Assembly: GCA_041657845.1 (NCBI GenBank)
Contig: JBBABD010000003.1
Location: 1-56,452 of the forward strand
Direction of reading: 5' to 3'
DNA length: 56,452 nucleotides
Source: Parcubacteria group bacterium
GTDB lineage: Bacteria; Patescibacteriota; Minisyncoccia; Moranbacterales; JAKLHP01
Numbering within the stretch: position 1 is the first letter of the stretch; the number at the start of each line of letters is the position of its first letter. This document shows, one piece after another, positions 24,780-32,923 of the stretch. The translations under genes and the position numbers were made by a program. The notes beneath the pieces are model-generated. The model made no database searches and was not told the origin of the DNA. It saw only the letters and a program-made list of their open reading frames with translations.

Positions 24780-25517
24780 TTATACTGTTAATTGCCACCT
24801 TGAACTAAAAAGAATTAGTCCAATGAGAAAGCTGAAAAATATCAAATTAATAACAATCTTCCTTTTTGACAGCTTGTAGGTAAAATAGCTCTGGGCAAGG
24901 TCCCAGAACACATAATAGAAAATAAGGGCAATAACGCCGGTTGTCAAGTACCCGAACGGCCAGAAATTTATTACCCAGGAAATTTCTGCCATTGTCAGTC
25001 CGAGGATTAGGCTGTAAGTCAGGACTTTTCTTTTGTCGGAAGAAAGGATTCTGAGGTAATGATAACTCAAAATAAAGGTTATGGACAGGAAAACAATCAT
25101 CAGAAACCAGAGCGGGATTGAAAAGTTAATATATAATCCGTAGAATCCGGCATAAAAGAAGAAAACTGTGGCAAAAAGGCCTCCGGAAATAATTCCTCTG
25201 GCTGTTTGATCTCCCTCGTAATTTTTCAAACGGTAAATTCCCAAGAAAATAAAGTAGTAAATCGCTGAGGAAATAACAATAAAAACCTGCCGATCCATAC
25301 TATCATGAATCAGGTAGAAAAGAATAATTGAAGAAATCGAAAAAATAATAGGAACTGTTGCAAGAGAATAGCTTTTCCCGCTTTTTTTCGCGCTATAAAT
25401 AGAAAATAAAACCAGAAAAATTCCGGCTTGCCACACCAAATTGCCAGTCGCAAAAACAACCTCGAAAATTGCAAGAAACATTATTGCATACAATAGCGAT
25501 TTGAGATGAAAAAACAT
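24780..25517 (-). CDS. Multi-pass membrane protein between two HtrA paralogues
   Basis: 245 aa with about seven to eight hydrophobic helices and only short loops (SAKKSGKSYS, RLKNYEGDQTARG, SSDKRK). No catalytic motif or family is recognised. It lies 9 nt upstream of the dead HtrA on the same strand, suggesting cotranslation and possibly a complex with it. Alternatives such as a transporter or a rhomboid-like enzyme lack support: no GxSG or metalloprotease motif is visible. Confidence 0.55.
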   Translation of the reverse strand: MFFHLKSLLYAIMFLAIFEVVFATGNLVWQAGIFLVLFSIYSAKKSGKSYSLATVPIIFSISSIILFYLIHDSMDRQVFIVISSAIYYFIFLGIYRLKNYEGDQTARGIISGGLFATVFFFYAGFYGLYINFSIPLWFLMIVFLSITFILSYHYLRILSSDKRKVLTYSLILGLTMAEISWVINFWPFGYLTTGVIALIFYYVFWDLAQSYFTYKLSKRKIVINLIFFSFLIGLILFSSRWQLTV

Positions 25518-25526
25518 TATATATTT

Positions 25527-25612
25527 GTCATTCTGAACGTAGCGTAGCGAAGTGAAGAATCTCTATTGTATTTCGTTCGAGATCCTTCGTCGCGGCGACT
25601 CAGGATGACTTC
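25527..25612. repeat. Intergenic palindromic element, GCGTAGCG subtype
   Basis: It starts TGTCATTCTGAACGTAGCG and ends GGCGACTCAGGATGAC. It resembles 3211-3300. Confidence 0.7.
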
Positions 25613-25613
25613 G

Positions 25614-26894
25614 TCATTTTCTTTCTTCCAATTTGACTTTTATGTCATTCGTGCTTCCCTTGTGCCACACTTTGAGAGTTATCGTATCCCCGACATTATA
25701 ATTAGCAATAAGATTGCTTAGTTGATTTTTGTCATCTACCTTTGTTCCGTTTATTTCAAGAATAATATCATTCTCCTGAATGCCGGCTTTATCGGCGGGA
25801 GATCCGGGCATTACCGCTAGGTCGGTAATTTTTTGTCCTCGGGTTATTAACGCTCCATAAGCATAGGCGAGATTATTTTCCGATTGTATTTTTTCATCTA
25901 TTGCAACGCTTCTCACTCCGAGAAAAGGAGTGGATATTTTCCCATTACTGTTTACTTGGTCTACGATTTTTTTAATTTGATCGGCTGGAATTGAAAAAGC
26001 AATATTCTGGGCTCCCTGTGCCATGGCTACATTTATTCCTATCACATTTCCATTAATATCCAAAAGCGGTCCCCCTGAATTTCCGGAATTTATGGCTGCG
26101 TCAGTCTGAATGATGTTGCTTAAGTGCTCAGATTGTCCAAGGCCTGAACCTGCAGTTAAATTTCTTCTAAGTCCGGAGATAATTCCCTTGCTCACGGTGT
26201 TATAGAATTCTCCGAGAGAATTCCCGATAGCTATTACAGTCTGGCCGATTTTCAATGAATTAGAATCGCCAAAATTCAAAGTTGGGAAATTATCCCCTTC
26301 TATTTTTATGACAGCAATATCTTTAACGGGATCTCTAGCCAGAACTTTAGCCGGATATTCTTTGTCATCGCTAGTAATAACGGTATAATCGGCGCTTATG
26401 TCGCTAACGACATGCTTATTTGTTGCAATCATTCCATTTTGATTGACAATGAATCCTGATCCGGCTCCGACAGTCTGTTTTTCGGTTCCCGACTCTTGAC
26501 TTGAAGGATTATCGAAGAATCCAAACGGATCTTCAAAAAAACTTCTGTATTTTGGAACGTCTTTTGAAATTACTATGCTTACGACTGCCGGTGATGATTT
26601 TTGAACTACGTCGATAATGGCTGAATCTTCTTCGATAAGCTGTTTCTTTCTTACCTGAACGGATTGACCGGAGTTTTTTCCTGGATTGTCGATTTTTGAA
26701 AAGATCTTGTCGGATATTTTTCCTCCCATAAGACCAAAAATTGCTCCAAAAAATGAGGACAAAAATACCGAAAGAATGGCGAACATTATAATTATGGAGT
26801 TTAGGGAGAAAGGCTTTTTTAGGATTTTCCTCCCGGTTTCTTGTTCTTTTTCCTCCTTTTTTATATTTTCTTGGTCGTCATTTATATTTTCCAT
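25614..26894 (-). CDS. htrA: HtrA/DegP-family serine protease, active form
   Basis: 426 aa taking ATG at 26894 (MENINDDQENIKKEE). The longer frame would overlap the ferredoxin gene. A charged cytoplasmic start, one helix (about residues 33-55), a Gly/Ser linker, then the protease domain with complete triad: IATNKHVVSD (His), VKDIAVIKIE (Asp), INSGNSGGPLLDING (Ser), and one PDZ domain (MPGSPADKAGIQENDIILEING). Membrane-bound quality-control protease acting outside the cytoplasmic membrane. It pairs with a dead paralogue 2 kb downstream. Confidence 0.93.
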   Translation of the reverse strand: MENINDDQENIKKEEKEQETGRKILKKPFSLNSIIIMFAILSVFLSSFFGAIFGLMGGKISDKIFSKIDNPGKNSGQSVQVRKKQLIEEDSAIIDVVQKSSPAVVSIVISKDVPKYRSFFEDPFGFFDNPSSQESGTEKQTVGAGSGFIVNQNGMIATNKHVVSDISADYTVITSDDKEYPAKVLARDPVKDIAVIKIEGDNFPTLNFGDSNSLKIGQTVIAIGNSLGEFYNTVSKGIISGLRRNLTAGSGLGQSEHLSNIIQTDAAINSGNSGGPLLDINGNVIGINVAMAQGAQNIAFSIPADQIKKIVDQVNSNGKISTPFLGVRSVAIDEKIQSENNLAYAYGALITRGQKITDLAVMPGSPADKAGIQENDIILEINGTKVDDKNQLSNLIANYNVGDTITLKVWHKGSTNDIKVKLEERK

Positions 26895-26992
26895 AAAAAT
26901 TTTATTCGCCCAAAACCTATTTTTATCAGAAAATAGGTTTTGGTGAAAATTAATTTCACTTGTATTACTCTGTTTTGGATATTGATATTTCG

Positions 26993-27175
26993 CTATTTTT
27001 CCTGGGAAATAGCGCTTACCGGACAGCTTGCGCTTATTTCGTCGAGATTGCAGTTTCCGCATTCTTCCGATATAACCTTTGATTTTCCATTCTCAACCTT
27101 AAAAAGGTTTGGACAGATAGACTCGCAAACCCCGCATCCAATACATAGTTCTTCGTCGACTTTTATTTTTGGCAT
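26993..27175 (-). CDS. Small [4Fe-4S] ferredoxin
   Basis: 60 aa: PKIKVDEELCIGCGVCESICP holds CxxCxxCxxxC, and the distant fourth ligand is in SCPVSAI, giving one [4Fe-4S] cluster as in monocluster ferredoxins. Extra cysteines in EECGNCNLDE recall a lost second cluster or a disulfide. Electron carrier, partner unknown. It stands between the active HtrA and a family-B repeat on the minus strand. No SD. Confidence 0.9.
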   Translation of the reverse strand: MPKIKVDEELCIGCGVCESICPNLFKVENGKSKVISEECGNCNLDEISASCPVSAISQEK

Positions 27176-27184
27176 AATATTTTA

Positions 27185-27282
27185 TCCCACGAATTACGAA
27201 TTATTTGCAAATATACAAATTTATCATAAACTAAGAATTAAAATATTTGTATATTCGCATCCGATTTGTAATTTGTAGGTTT
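27185..27282. repeat. Intergenic ACGAATTACGAATT / TTTGTAATTTGTAG repeat (family B)
   Basis: AT-rich inverted repeats: ACGAATTACGAATT and CAAATATACAAATTT face AATATTTGTATATTCG and TTTGTAATTTGTAG. Closely related to 38815-38905. Confidence 0.6.
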
Positions 27283-27283
27283 T

Positions 27284-28354
27284 TTAAAATAACACTGATG
27301 CGTCTCCTTGAAAATTTTCTATGGCGTCATTTTCAAAATCTTTCATATCTTGTTTTTTGAATTCCAACAGCTGGGTTTCTTTATTCCATGAATAATCTTT
27401 GACAATTACGGTAAATTTCATTTTTTTCATTTCTTCCGTCAAAAAATCAGCGAATGTTTTTTTAGGAATAAAAATTTGCCTTATTTTTGCCAGTTCATTT
27501 TCATTTTCTGTTTTTTTGTCTTCAAGCTCGACAATATGAAAACCGAGAGAACTTTCTATGATTTCGCTTTTCTTGCCTTTTTCCAGCGAGAAAACAATGT
27601 CAGATATTTCCGGAATTAATTGATTTTTCTTGAACCAGCCAAGTTCTCCCCCGTCTTGGGCTGTTGACCCTTTGGAATATTTTTTTGCTGCTTGGGCAAA
27701 ATCTTTATTCTTAGCAAGATCTTCTTCCGCTTTTTCTATTTGAGATTTGGCTTCAAATATTGTTGGGTTATTTACTTCAAAATATTTTTCCAATTCTTGC
27801 TTGCAAATATCAGGGCGCACTATCTTTTTCTTAAAATCATTTTCAGTCCATCCATAAAGGCGATCCAGATTATTTTTCAAATCTTCCTCGCTTTTGTATT
27901 CTTCCAATTTTCTTGATAAATTTTGGTCGACCAGTTCTTTCGATATGTTTATGCCATTCTTTTTTGCGATAATTTCGATGGCCTTGTCTTCTATCATTCG
28001 ATTTAAAATCCCTTTTTCTTTAATTTTAAGCCTTTTTTGGCCGCTTTCTGTTGAAAAATCAACTCTCATATTAATCTCGGAAAAATCCTGGCTTTCGTAG
28101 AATTTTTTTACAGAATCCAAGTTTGAATTAAGCTCGCCCATGCTTATGAAATGAGAGTATCCTATTATTGCAGCCGGATAAGGAATTATCTTTTCCGCTT
28201 TTTTGATGAAGCTATTGTTTAATCCAAAAAAATAGATAAGAACGCCGAAAACAGCAACAATTCCGAAGATTATTATCAAAGCAGAATAAATAATAGTAGA
28301 TATTCCTACTTCTTTATTCTTATTTTTTTCTTTTTCTGCCTCGTTTTTTTTCAT
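27284..28354 (-). CDS. Membrane-anchored parvulin-type peptidyl-prolyl isomerase (PpiC/SurA/PrsA-like)
   Basis: 356 aa. Lys/Glu-rich cytoplasmic start, one helix (about residues 17-45), a SurA-like N-terminal helical domain (RMIEDKAIEIIAKKNGI, VDQNLSRKLEEYKSEED), then the rotamase domain about residues 205-300: FAQAAKKYSKGSTAQDGGELGWFKKNQL, IPEISDIVFSLEKGK and SSLGFHIVELEDKK, all typical. It helps fold exported proteins at the membrane surface. With the two HtrA genes it forms an envelope quality-control cluster. Confidence 0.9.
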   Translation of the reverse strand: MKKNEAEKEKNKNKEVGISTIIYSALIIIFGIVAVFGVLIYFFGLNNSFIKKAEKIIPYPAAIIGYSHFISMGELNSNLDSVKKFYESQDFSEINMRVDFSTESGQKRLKIKEKGILNRMIEDKAIEIIAKKNGINISKELVDQNLSRKLEEYKSEEDLKNNLDRLYGWTENDFKKKIVRPDICKQELEKYFEVNNPTIFEAKSQIEKAEEDLAKNKDFAQAAKKYSKGSTAQDGGELGWFKKNQLIPEISDIVFSLEKGKKSEIIESSLGFHIVELEDKKTENENELAKIRQIFIPKKTFADFLTEEMKKMKFTVIVKDYSWNKETQLLEFKKQDMKDFENDAIENFQGDASVLF

Positions 28355-28384
28355 GAGAATTTAAAATATAAAAGAAGTCTTTAT

Positions 28385-28427
28385 TTGTTTATTTGAGAGG
28401 CTTCGCCGCGGCGGCTCAGGATGACAG
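28385..28427. repeat. Partial palindromic element
   Basis: Half of the 25527-type element: GAGGCTTCGCCGCGGCGG then CTCAGGATGACA. The other half is missing. Confidence 0.5.
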
Positions 28428-28450
28428 CAGGGTTTATATATTTGCGGGAA

Positions 28451-28843
28451 CTAATATTTAAAGAAATAATCCCACCATTTTTCGTAGTTAGGTTTTTTCG
28501 GAACTTCTTTTTCGGCGACAGTTGTTTTTCCGGCTATTCGTTCGCTACCGGAAACCAGACTTGGCTTAATAATGGCTACGTTTTCATTTTCCTTCTGTAA
28601 ATTGAGTTTTTCTTTGGCCATCTTTTCCTGAAATTCAGGAGTTTCAAAATAAACAATCTTATCCTGCATTGCCTTGTTATTCTCACGAAGTTTCTCTGCT
28701 TCTGTTCGCAGATTGTTTATTTCGCTTTCAATCTGCTTGCTTCTTTTGTTTTCTTTGAGCGCAAAATAAGAAATCCATCCGGTAATAACAATCCCGGCTA
28801 CTGCGAATAATATTGAAAAAAAGGATTTTTTTCTCATTTTCAT
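28451..28843 (-). CDS. FtsB/DivIC-like septum formation initiator
   Basis: 130 aa. A short basic start, one membrane helix (about residues 8-28) and a coiled coil (LRTEAEKLRENNKAMQDKI) followed by the YFETPEFQEKMAKEKLNL motif found in DivIC/FtsB proteins, then a tail ending NYEKWWDYFFKY. The tail fits bacterial FtsB-like proteins of CPR genomes. Expected to bridge FtsL and FtsQ in the divisome. It lies on the minus strand between a repeat and the small membrane gene. Confidence 0.8.
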   Translation of the reverse strand: MKMRKKSFFSILFAVAGIVITGWISYFALKENKRSKQIESEINNLRTEAEKLRENNKAMQDKIVYFETPEFQEKMAKEKLNLQKENENVAIIKPSLVSGSERIAGKTTVAEKEVPKKPNYEKWWDYFFKY

Positions 28844-28852
28844 ATGTCATTT

Positions 28853-28952
28853 CGCACTTGATGCGGAATCTACGCTTTCGATTATCTGCAATCTAACGAT
28901 TATGTAGATTCCTGCTCCCCGATTTCTCGAGGACAAGTTTCGCAGGAATGAC
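28853..28952. repeat. Intergenic palindromic element, TGTCAT...ATGACA family
   Basis: It starts TGTCATTTCGCACTTGATG and ends GCAGGAATGACA, with an extra GATTTCTCGAGGACAAG-like insertion near the right hairpin. Confidence 0.7.
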
Positions 28953-28965
28953 AGGTATAAATTGT

Positions 28966-29073
28966 TTATCTCATTAACGGAGCAAGTTCAAAAGCGATCA
29001 TAGATAAAACTCCCAAAACAGTAATAATTGTCCAAATAATTCTCAATTTCCTTTTCCGTTTGTTTGTGTGCAT
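28966..29073 (-). CDS. 35-aa single-helix membrane protein
   Basis: An ATG at 29073 opens a 36-codon frame: a basic start (HTNKRKRKLR), one hydrophobic helix (IIWTIITVLGVLSMIAFELA) and stop at 28966-28968. The positive-inside layout and precise length suggest a real mini-protein. From memory, similar tiny proteins occur beside lepA in related genomes, which is not checked here. No SD, like its neighbours. Confidence 0.65.
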   Translation of the reverse strand: MHTNKRKRKLRIIWTIITVLGVLSMIAFELAPLMR

Positions 29074-29095
29074 ATGTTAATTATATCAGATATGA

Positions 29096-30943
29096 TTATT
29101 TCTTCAAAACGGCCAGAAAAGCTTCGGACGGAATGCTCACTTTTCCGATGTTGCGCATCTTTTTCTTCCCCCTTTTCTGTTTTTCGAGGAGCTTTTTTTT
29201 GCGGGAAACGTCTCCTCCGTAAAGTTTGGCAATAACATCTTTTCGAAAAGCTTTAACAGTTTCTCTGGCAATTATTTTGGCTCCAACAGCGGCTTGAATA
29301 GCCACAGCGAAGTTTTGGCGAGGAATTGAATCTTTGAGCTTCTCCACGGTTGATTTTCCCTCATAAAAAGCTTTTTCTTTCGGAACAATTCGGGAAAAAG
29401 CTTCTATTTTTTCTCCAGCGACCAGAATATCAAGCTTAACTAAATCATACGGCCGGTAACCGATCAGTTCATAGCTCATAGAAGCAAAACCGGAAGTGGC
29501 GCCTTTAAGATTGTCATGAAAATTTATAATGACATCGGTTAGTGGCGCTTCAAACGAAAGCAATACCCGTTCCTCGTCAAGATATTCTGTATTTTTGTAC
29601 ATCGATCGGATCCCTCCCATAAGTTCCATTACTTGTCCTAAGTATATTGAGGGAGTAATGATATCCAATTTTACAAACGGTTCGGAAATTTCTTCTATTT
29701 GAGAAGGATCGGGCATTTCAGAAGCTGAATATATTTTTATTAACTTGCCGGTATTAGCTATTTTAACTTCATAAACTACGCTTGGCGTGGTAATGGTTGG
29801 AAAAATATCAAATTCTCTTTTTAGTCTTTCGTGGATGATTTCAAGGTGAAGAAGTCCCAAGAATCCGCAGCGGAATCCTCTTCCCAAGGCCTTATTGCTT
29901 TCCGGTTCGAAAGCAAAGGCGGCATCATTAAGCTTGAGTTTGTCCAGTGCATCGCGCATAAAATTATAGTCATCACCTTCAACCGGATAAAAGCTGGCAT
30001 AGACCATCGGTTTCACTTCTTTGTATCCGGGCAAACTTTTAACTTCGTCTTTTGTTTTAGTGAGAGTAATCGTGTCTCCCACTCGGCAATTTGAAACGCT
30101 TTTGAATCCGGTGGCGATGTATCCAATATCTCCAGCTATCAAAATTTCCGAAGGATCAAGTTGCGGCTTAAAATACCCGACTTCGATCACGGTACTTTCA
30201 TTTTTGTTGATGGTCATCAAGAGTTCATCGTCTCGTTTCACTTTTCCGTTCATAATCCGGACATAGGCCAGCACTCCTTTGTAGGAATCGTATTTGGAAT
30301 CGAAAATAAGCGCTTGAAGCGGTTTTTCCTCGTTTCCAACAGGTGCCGTAATTTTTTCTATGATAGCCTCCAGAATTTTTTCCACTCCTTCTCCGGTTTT
30401 TCCGGAAGCTAAAAGGATATCTTCTTCTTTGCAACCGAGGATATGGATTATTTCTTTTTTAGTTTTAGGAACATCGGCATTAGCCAGGTCAATCTTGTTG
30501 ACTACCGGAATAATTTCCAGTCCCTGTTCAATGGCGAGATATAAATTGGAAAGCGTCTGCGCCTGCACTCCTTTGGTCGCGTCAACCAAAAGCACTGCGC
30601 CTTCAACTGCCGCCAAAGACCTTGAAACTTCATAATTAAAATCAACATGTCCTGGAGTGTCAATCAAATTGAGGATATAGGATTGTTCTAATCGTTCTAG
30701 CGTTCCATCGCTTTGCTTGTTCAAATCGTTTTTAACGTTTTGAACTTTATAAACAATTCTCACCGGCTGTAATTTTATGGTAATTCCTCTCTCCCGTTCC
30801 AAATCCATCTGATCTAAAATTTGGTCTTTCATTTTTCTTTTCTCAACTGTGTTGGTAAATTCCAAAAGTCGATCGGCGAGCGTCGACTTCCCATGGTCTA
30901 TGTGAGCAATTATGCAAAAATTTCGGATGTTATTTTGAGCCAT
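29096..30943 (-). CDS. lepA: Elongation factor 4 (LepA)
   Basis: 615 aa. GTPase motifs: CIIAHIDHGKSTLADRLLE (P-loop), ERERGITIK, DTPGHVDFNYE, VNKIDLANAD. EF-G-like domains follow and the C-terminal LepA domain ends IGKVSIPSEAFLAVLKK. It is a ribosome-associated GTPase implicated in back-translocation or 30S assembly. The ATG lies about 10 nt from the predicted -10 box, so the message is nearly leaderless. Confidence 0.97.
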   Translation of the reverse strand: MAQNNIRNFCIIAHIDHGKSTLADRLLEFTNTVEKRKMKDQILDQMDLERERGITIKLQPVRIVYKVQNVKNDLNKQSDGTLERLEQSYILNLIDTPGHVDFNYEVSRSLAAVEGAVLLVDATKGVQAQTLSNLYLAIEQGLEIIPVVNKIDLANADVPKTKKEIIHILGCKEEDILLASGKTGEGVEKILEAIIEKITAPVGNEEKPLQALIFDSKYDSYKGVLAYVRIMNGKVKRDDELLMTINKNESTVIEVGYFKPQLDPSEILIAGDIGYIATGFKSVSNCRVGDTITLTKTKDEVKSLPGYKEVKPMVYASFYPVEGDDYNFMRDALDKLKLNDAAFAFEPESNKALGRGFRCGFLGLLHLEIIHERLKREFDIFPTITTPSVVYEVKIANTGKLIKIYSASEMPDPSQIEEISEPFVKLDIITPSIYLGQVMELMGGIRSMYKNTEYLDEERVLLSFEAPLTDVIINFHDNLKGATSGFASMSYELIGYRPYDLVKLDILVAGEKIEAFSRIVPKEKAFYEGKSTVEKLKDSIPRQNFAVAIQAAVGAKIIARETVKAFRKDVIAKLYGGDVSRKKKLLEKQKRGKKKMRNIGKVSIPSEAFLAVLKK

Positions 30944-30952
30944 ATGTCCTTT

Positions 30953-30981
30953 ATTCTATATTAAAAAGGCATTTATTTCAA
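30953..30981 (-). promoter_or_regulatory. lepA promoter, nearly leaderless
   Basis: TTGAAA (30981-30976), 17 nt, TAGAAT (30958-30953) on the minus strand; ATG at 30943 begins 9 nt after the -10 box. Confidence 0.6.
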
Positions 30982-31042
30982 TACTTGATAATTTATATAA
31001 AAAAAGCCGCGGATTCCTTTTTTGAATTCCACGGCATAAAGA

Positions 31043-31214
31043 GGCAGGGGGCAGGAATCGAACCTGCGTGAATACATGCCATTGACCGGGCAATGCATAT
31101 TTTTCGCGGATGAACTTTCTTTGGCAGTCTTTGCTACCAGACCTCTCAAGCCATCCATTTCCCCGTGCACACCCCATCAAGGTGATAGCGTTTGGCCATT
31201 GCGCCTCCCCTGTC
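31043..31214 (-). tRNA. tRNA-like gene with about 95 nt inserted between anticodon and T arms
   Basis: The 3' part is a clear T arm: GCAGG, loop TTCGATT, CCTGC (31067-31051, minus), followed by CCCCTGC (31050-31044), which pairs with ACAGGGG (31213-31207) except for one A/C pair. A D-arm-like GCG...CGC with GG in the loop and a hairpin CACC-TTGATGG-GGTG (possible anticodon GAT, isoleucine) follow. The variable region is about 95-100 nt instead of 5-20 and contains two hairpins (31132-31092 region and ATGCATTG/CAATGGCAT). CCA is not encoded. Isotype is uncertain. It could be an intron-bearing tRNA, a decayed tRNA or another tRNA-shaped RNA. It is not a normal tmRNA: too short, with no tag frame or stop. 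Confidence 0.5.
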
Positions 31215-31279
31215 CAATTGCATAAAAAATAGCAGATGTTTTTTTAAAAAGCAAGAAGCATATTGGTTGTGTCTATTAA

Positions 31280-32923
31280 TTACATTCCATCCGTCTCCTC
31301 GGTGATTTCATTGATTGTCCCCTTAGTTCTGTAAAATCTTTTAACGATAGAGTTTTTAAAATGAAAAAATTCTGGAGTTTTGAATACCCAGCTCATAAAG
31401 ACAAAAACTATTATTCCCAATCCTCCGGAAATGATGAGCTGGAAGAAAATCCCCAAAAAAGTATCAATATTGGCAATCCTATCTATTGCATATTTCATTA
31501 TTTGAGTAATAAGCCCAGCAATAGTGGAAGCTAGGAGTATTTTTGAGGTCGAACTAAAAATATTCTTTCCATCTAATCCCCCCAGTTTTTTTCGAAGAAT
31601 CACAAAAAGTAAAACCATATTTAAAATGCTGGCCGCAGAAAAAGCGATAGCTAATCCGGAAACGGCGTAATTTTTAATCAAAAGAATTACCAAAATGATA
31701 TTCACCGCTTCACTGACAAGAGCAATATAAAAAGGAATCTTAGTGTTGTGGATAGCGTAGAAAGCTCTGGCCAGGAGCGGAATAAGACATTGGGCAAAAA
31801 GGCTGACAGTTAGAAATCCAAGAGTTTCAAAAGTCATAACCGTGTCTTCCCAATTGAATTGTCCGCCTCCAAGAATGACACGAACAAGTTGAGCCCTGAG
31901 GAGTAAAATTAAAACACTGAGCGGAATTATGAAAAATAAAATTCTCCTGAATGTCTGGGAGAAGTTTTTGATGAATTCGTCATGTAATCCTTTGGCATAG
32001 GTTGCACTAAGAGTTGGAAAAACAGCGACCGCAAAAGAAACTCCAAAAAGCCCCAAGGGAAAACTCTGGATATTATTGGCAAAATTAAAAACCGCCAAAC
32101 TTCCGGAAGCTAATGTGGAAGCAAAAATCGTTATCACTAATAGATTGATTTGGCTTACTGCAATTCCCATTGTTCTTGGGATCATCAGCCGAATTATTTT
32201 TCTTACATTTTCATTTCTGAAGGCTCCAAAAAGGATTGGCTTAAATTTGAATCCGGAAAATTTGACGGCCGGATACTGAATTAGCATATGAAGCAAAGCT
32301 CCCAAAATTACGCCTACAGCCAAACCTTTTGGCCCCATTAATTTTACAAAAAACAAGGCTCCGATTATGATTCCAATGTTATACATTATCGGAGCGATAG
32401 AATAAATAAGGAATTTTTTAAGAGACACTAAAACCCCTCCGAAGATAGCGCTAATTCCCAAAAGAACCGGACTTAAAAACATAATTCTGGTCAGCATTAT
32501 CGTAAGTTCCATTTTTTCTCCGGAAAATCCGGGAGTAATCAAATGAACGATGAAAGGTGCAAATATTGCCAAAATTGCCGCCACAATAATCAAAACAAAT
32601 ACCATTATATTTAAAATTCCGGAAACCAGTTCCCATCCCTCTTCTTCTTTTTTGTTTGAAATAAGTCCGGTGAAAACAGGAATAAAGGCGGCGCTCAAAG
32701 CTCCAAGAATCAGCAGATTGTATAATAGATCTGGAATTCTGAATGCGGCGTAATAAGCATCCAGAGTATCGCCGGCTCCAAACTGCGAAGCCAGAATTCG
32801 GTCTCGGAAAAGTCCCAAAAATCGGCTGGCAAATCCGGAAACGGCAATAATAAAAGCCGCCGCCGTAATTGACTCCGTTGGTTTGCTGTTTAATATTTTA
32901 TTATTTACTAATTTTTTAATCAT
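31280..32923 (-). CDS. murJ: Lipid II flippase MurJ (MviN family)
   Basis: 547 aa with about 14 hydrophobic helices. Opening region SITAAAFIIAVSGFASRFLGLFRDRILA, then FGAGDTLDAYYAAFRIPDLLYNLLILGALS, the MviN signature with its Arg and Asp, and later PRTMGIAVSQINLLV and LGLFGVSFAVAVFPTLS. It flips lipid II for peptidoglycan synthesis and is consistent with a walled CPR cell. The start overlaps the DUF4012 stop by 8 nt, so the two are coupled. Confidence 0.93.
   Translation of the reverse strand: MIKKLVNNKILNSKPTESITAAAFIIAVSGFASRFLGLFRDRILASQFGAGDTLDAYYAAFRIPDLLYNLLILGALSAAFIPVFTGLISNKKEEEGWELVSGILNIMVFVLIIVAAILAIFAPFIVHLITPGFSGEKMELTIMLTRIMFLSPVLLGISAIFGGVLVSLKKFLIYSIAPIMYNIGIIIGALFFVKLMGPKGLAVGVILGALLHMLIQYPAVKFSGFKFKPILFGAFRNENVRKIIRLMIPRTMGIAVSQINLLVITIFASTLASGSLAVFNFANNIQSFPLGLFGVSFAVAVFPTLSATYAKGLHDEFIKNFSQTFRRILFFIIPLSVLILLLRAQLVRVILGGGQFNWEDTVMTFETLGFLTVSLFAQCLIPLLARAFYAIHNTKIPFYIALVSEAVNIILVILLIKNYAVSGLAIAFSAASILNMVLLFVILRKKLGGLDGKNIFSSTSKILLASTIAGLITQIMKYAIDRIANIDTFLGIFFQLIISGGLGIIVFVFMSWVFKTPEFFHFKNSIVKRFYRTKGTINEITEETDGM

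Noticed and set aside
25614..27062. Longer HtrA start at 27062
   Set aside because: It would cover the ferredoxin gene in the same strand and adds a basic low-complexity extension; 26894 is preferred.
31043..31214. tmRNA (ssrA)
   Set aside because: About 170 nt is too short, there is no resume codon/tag frame ending in stop, and the conserved 5' TTCGAC block is missing.
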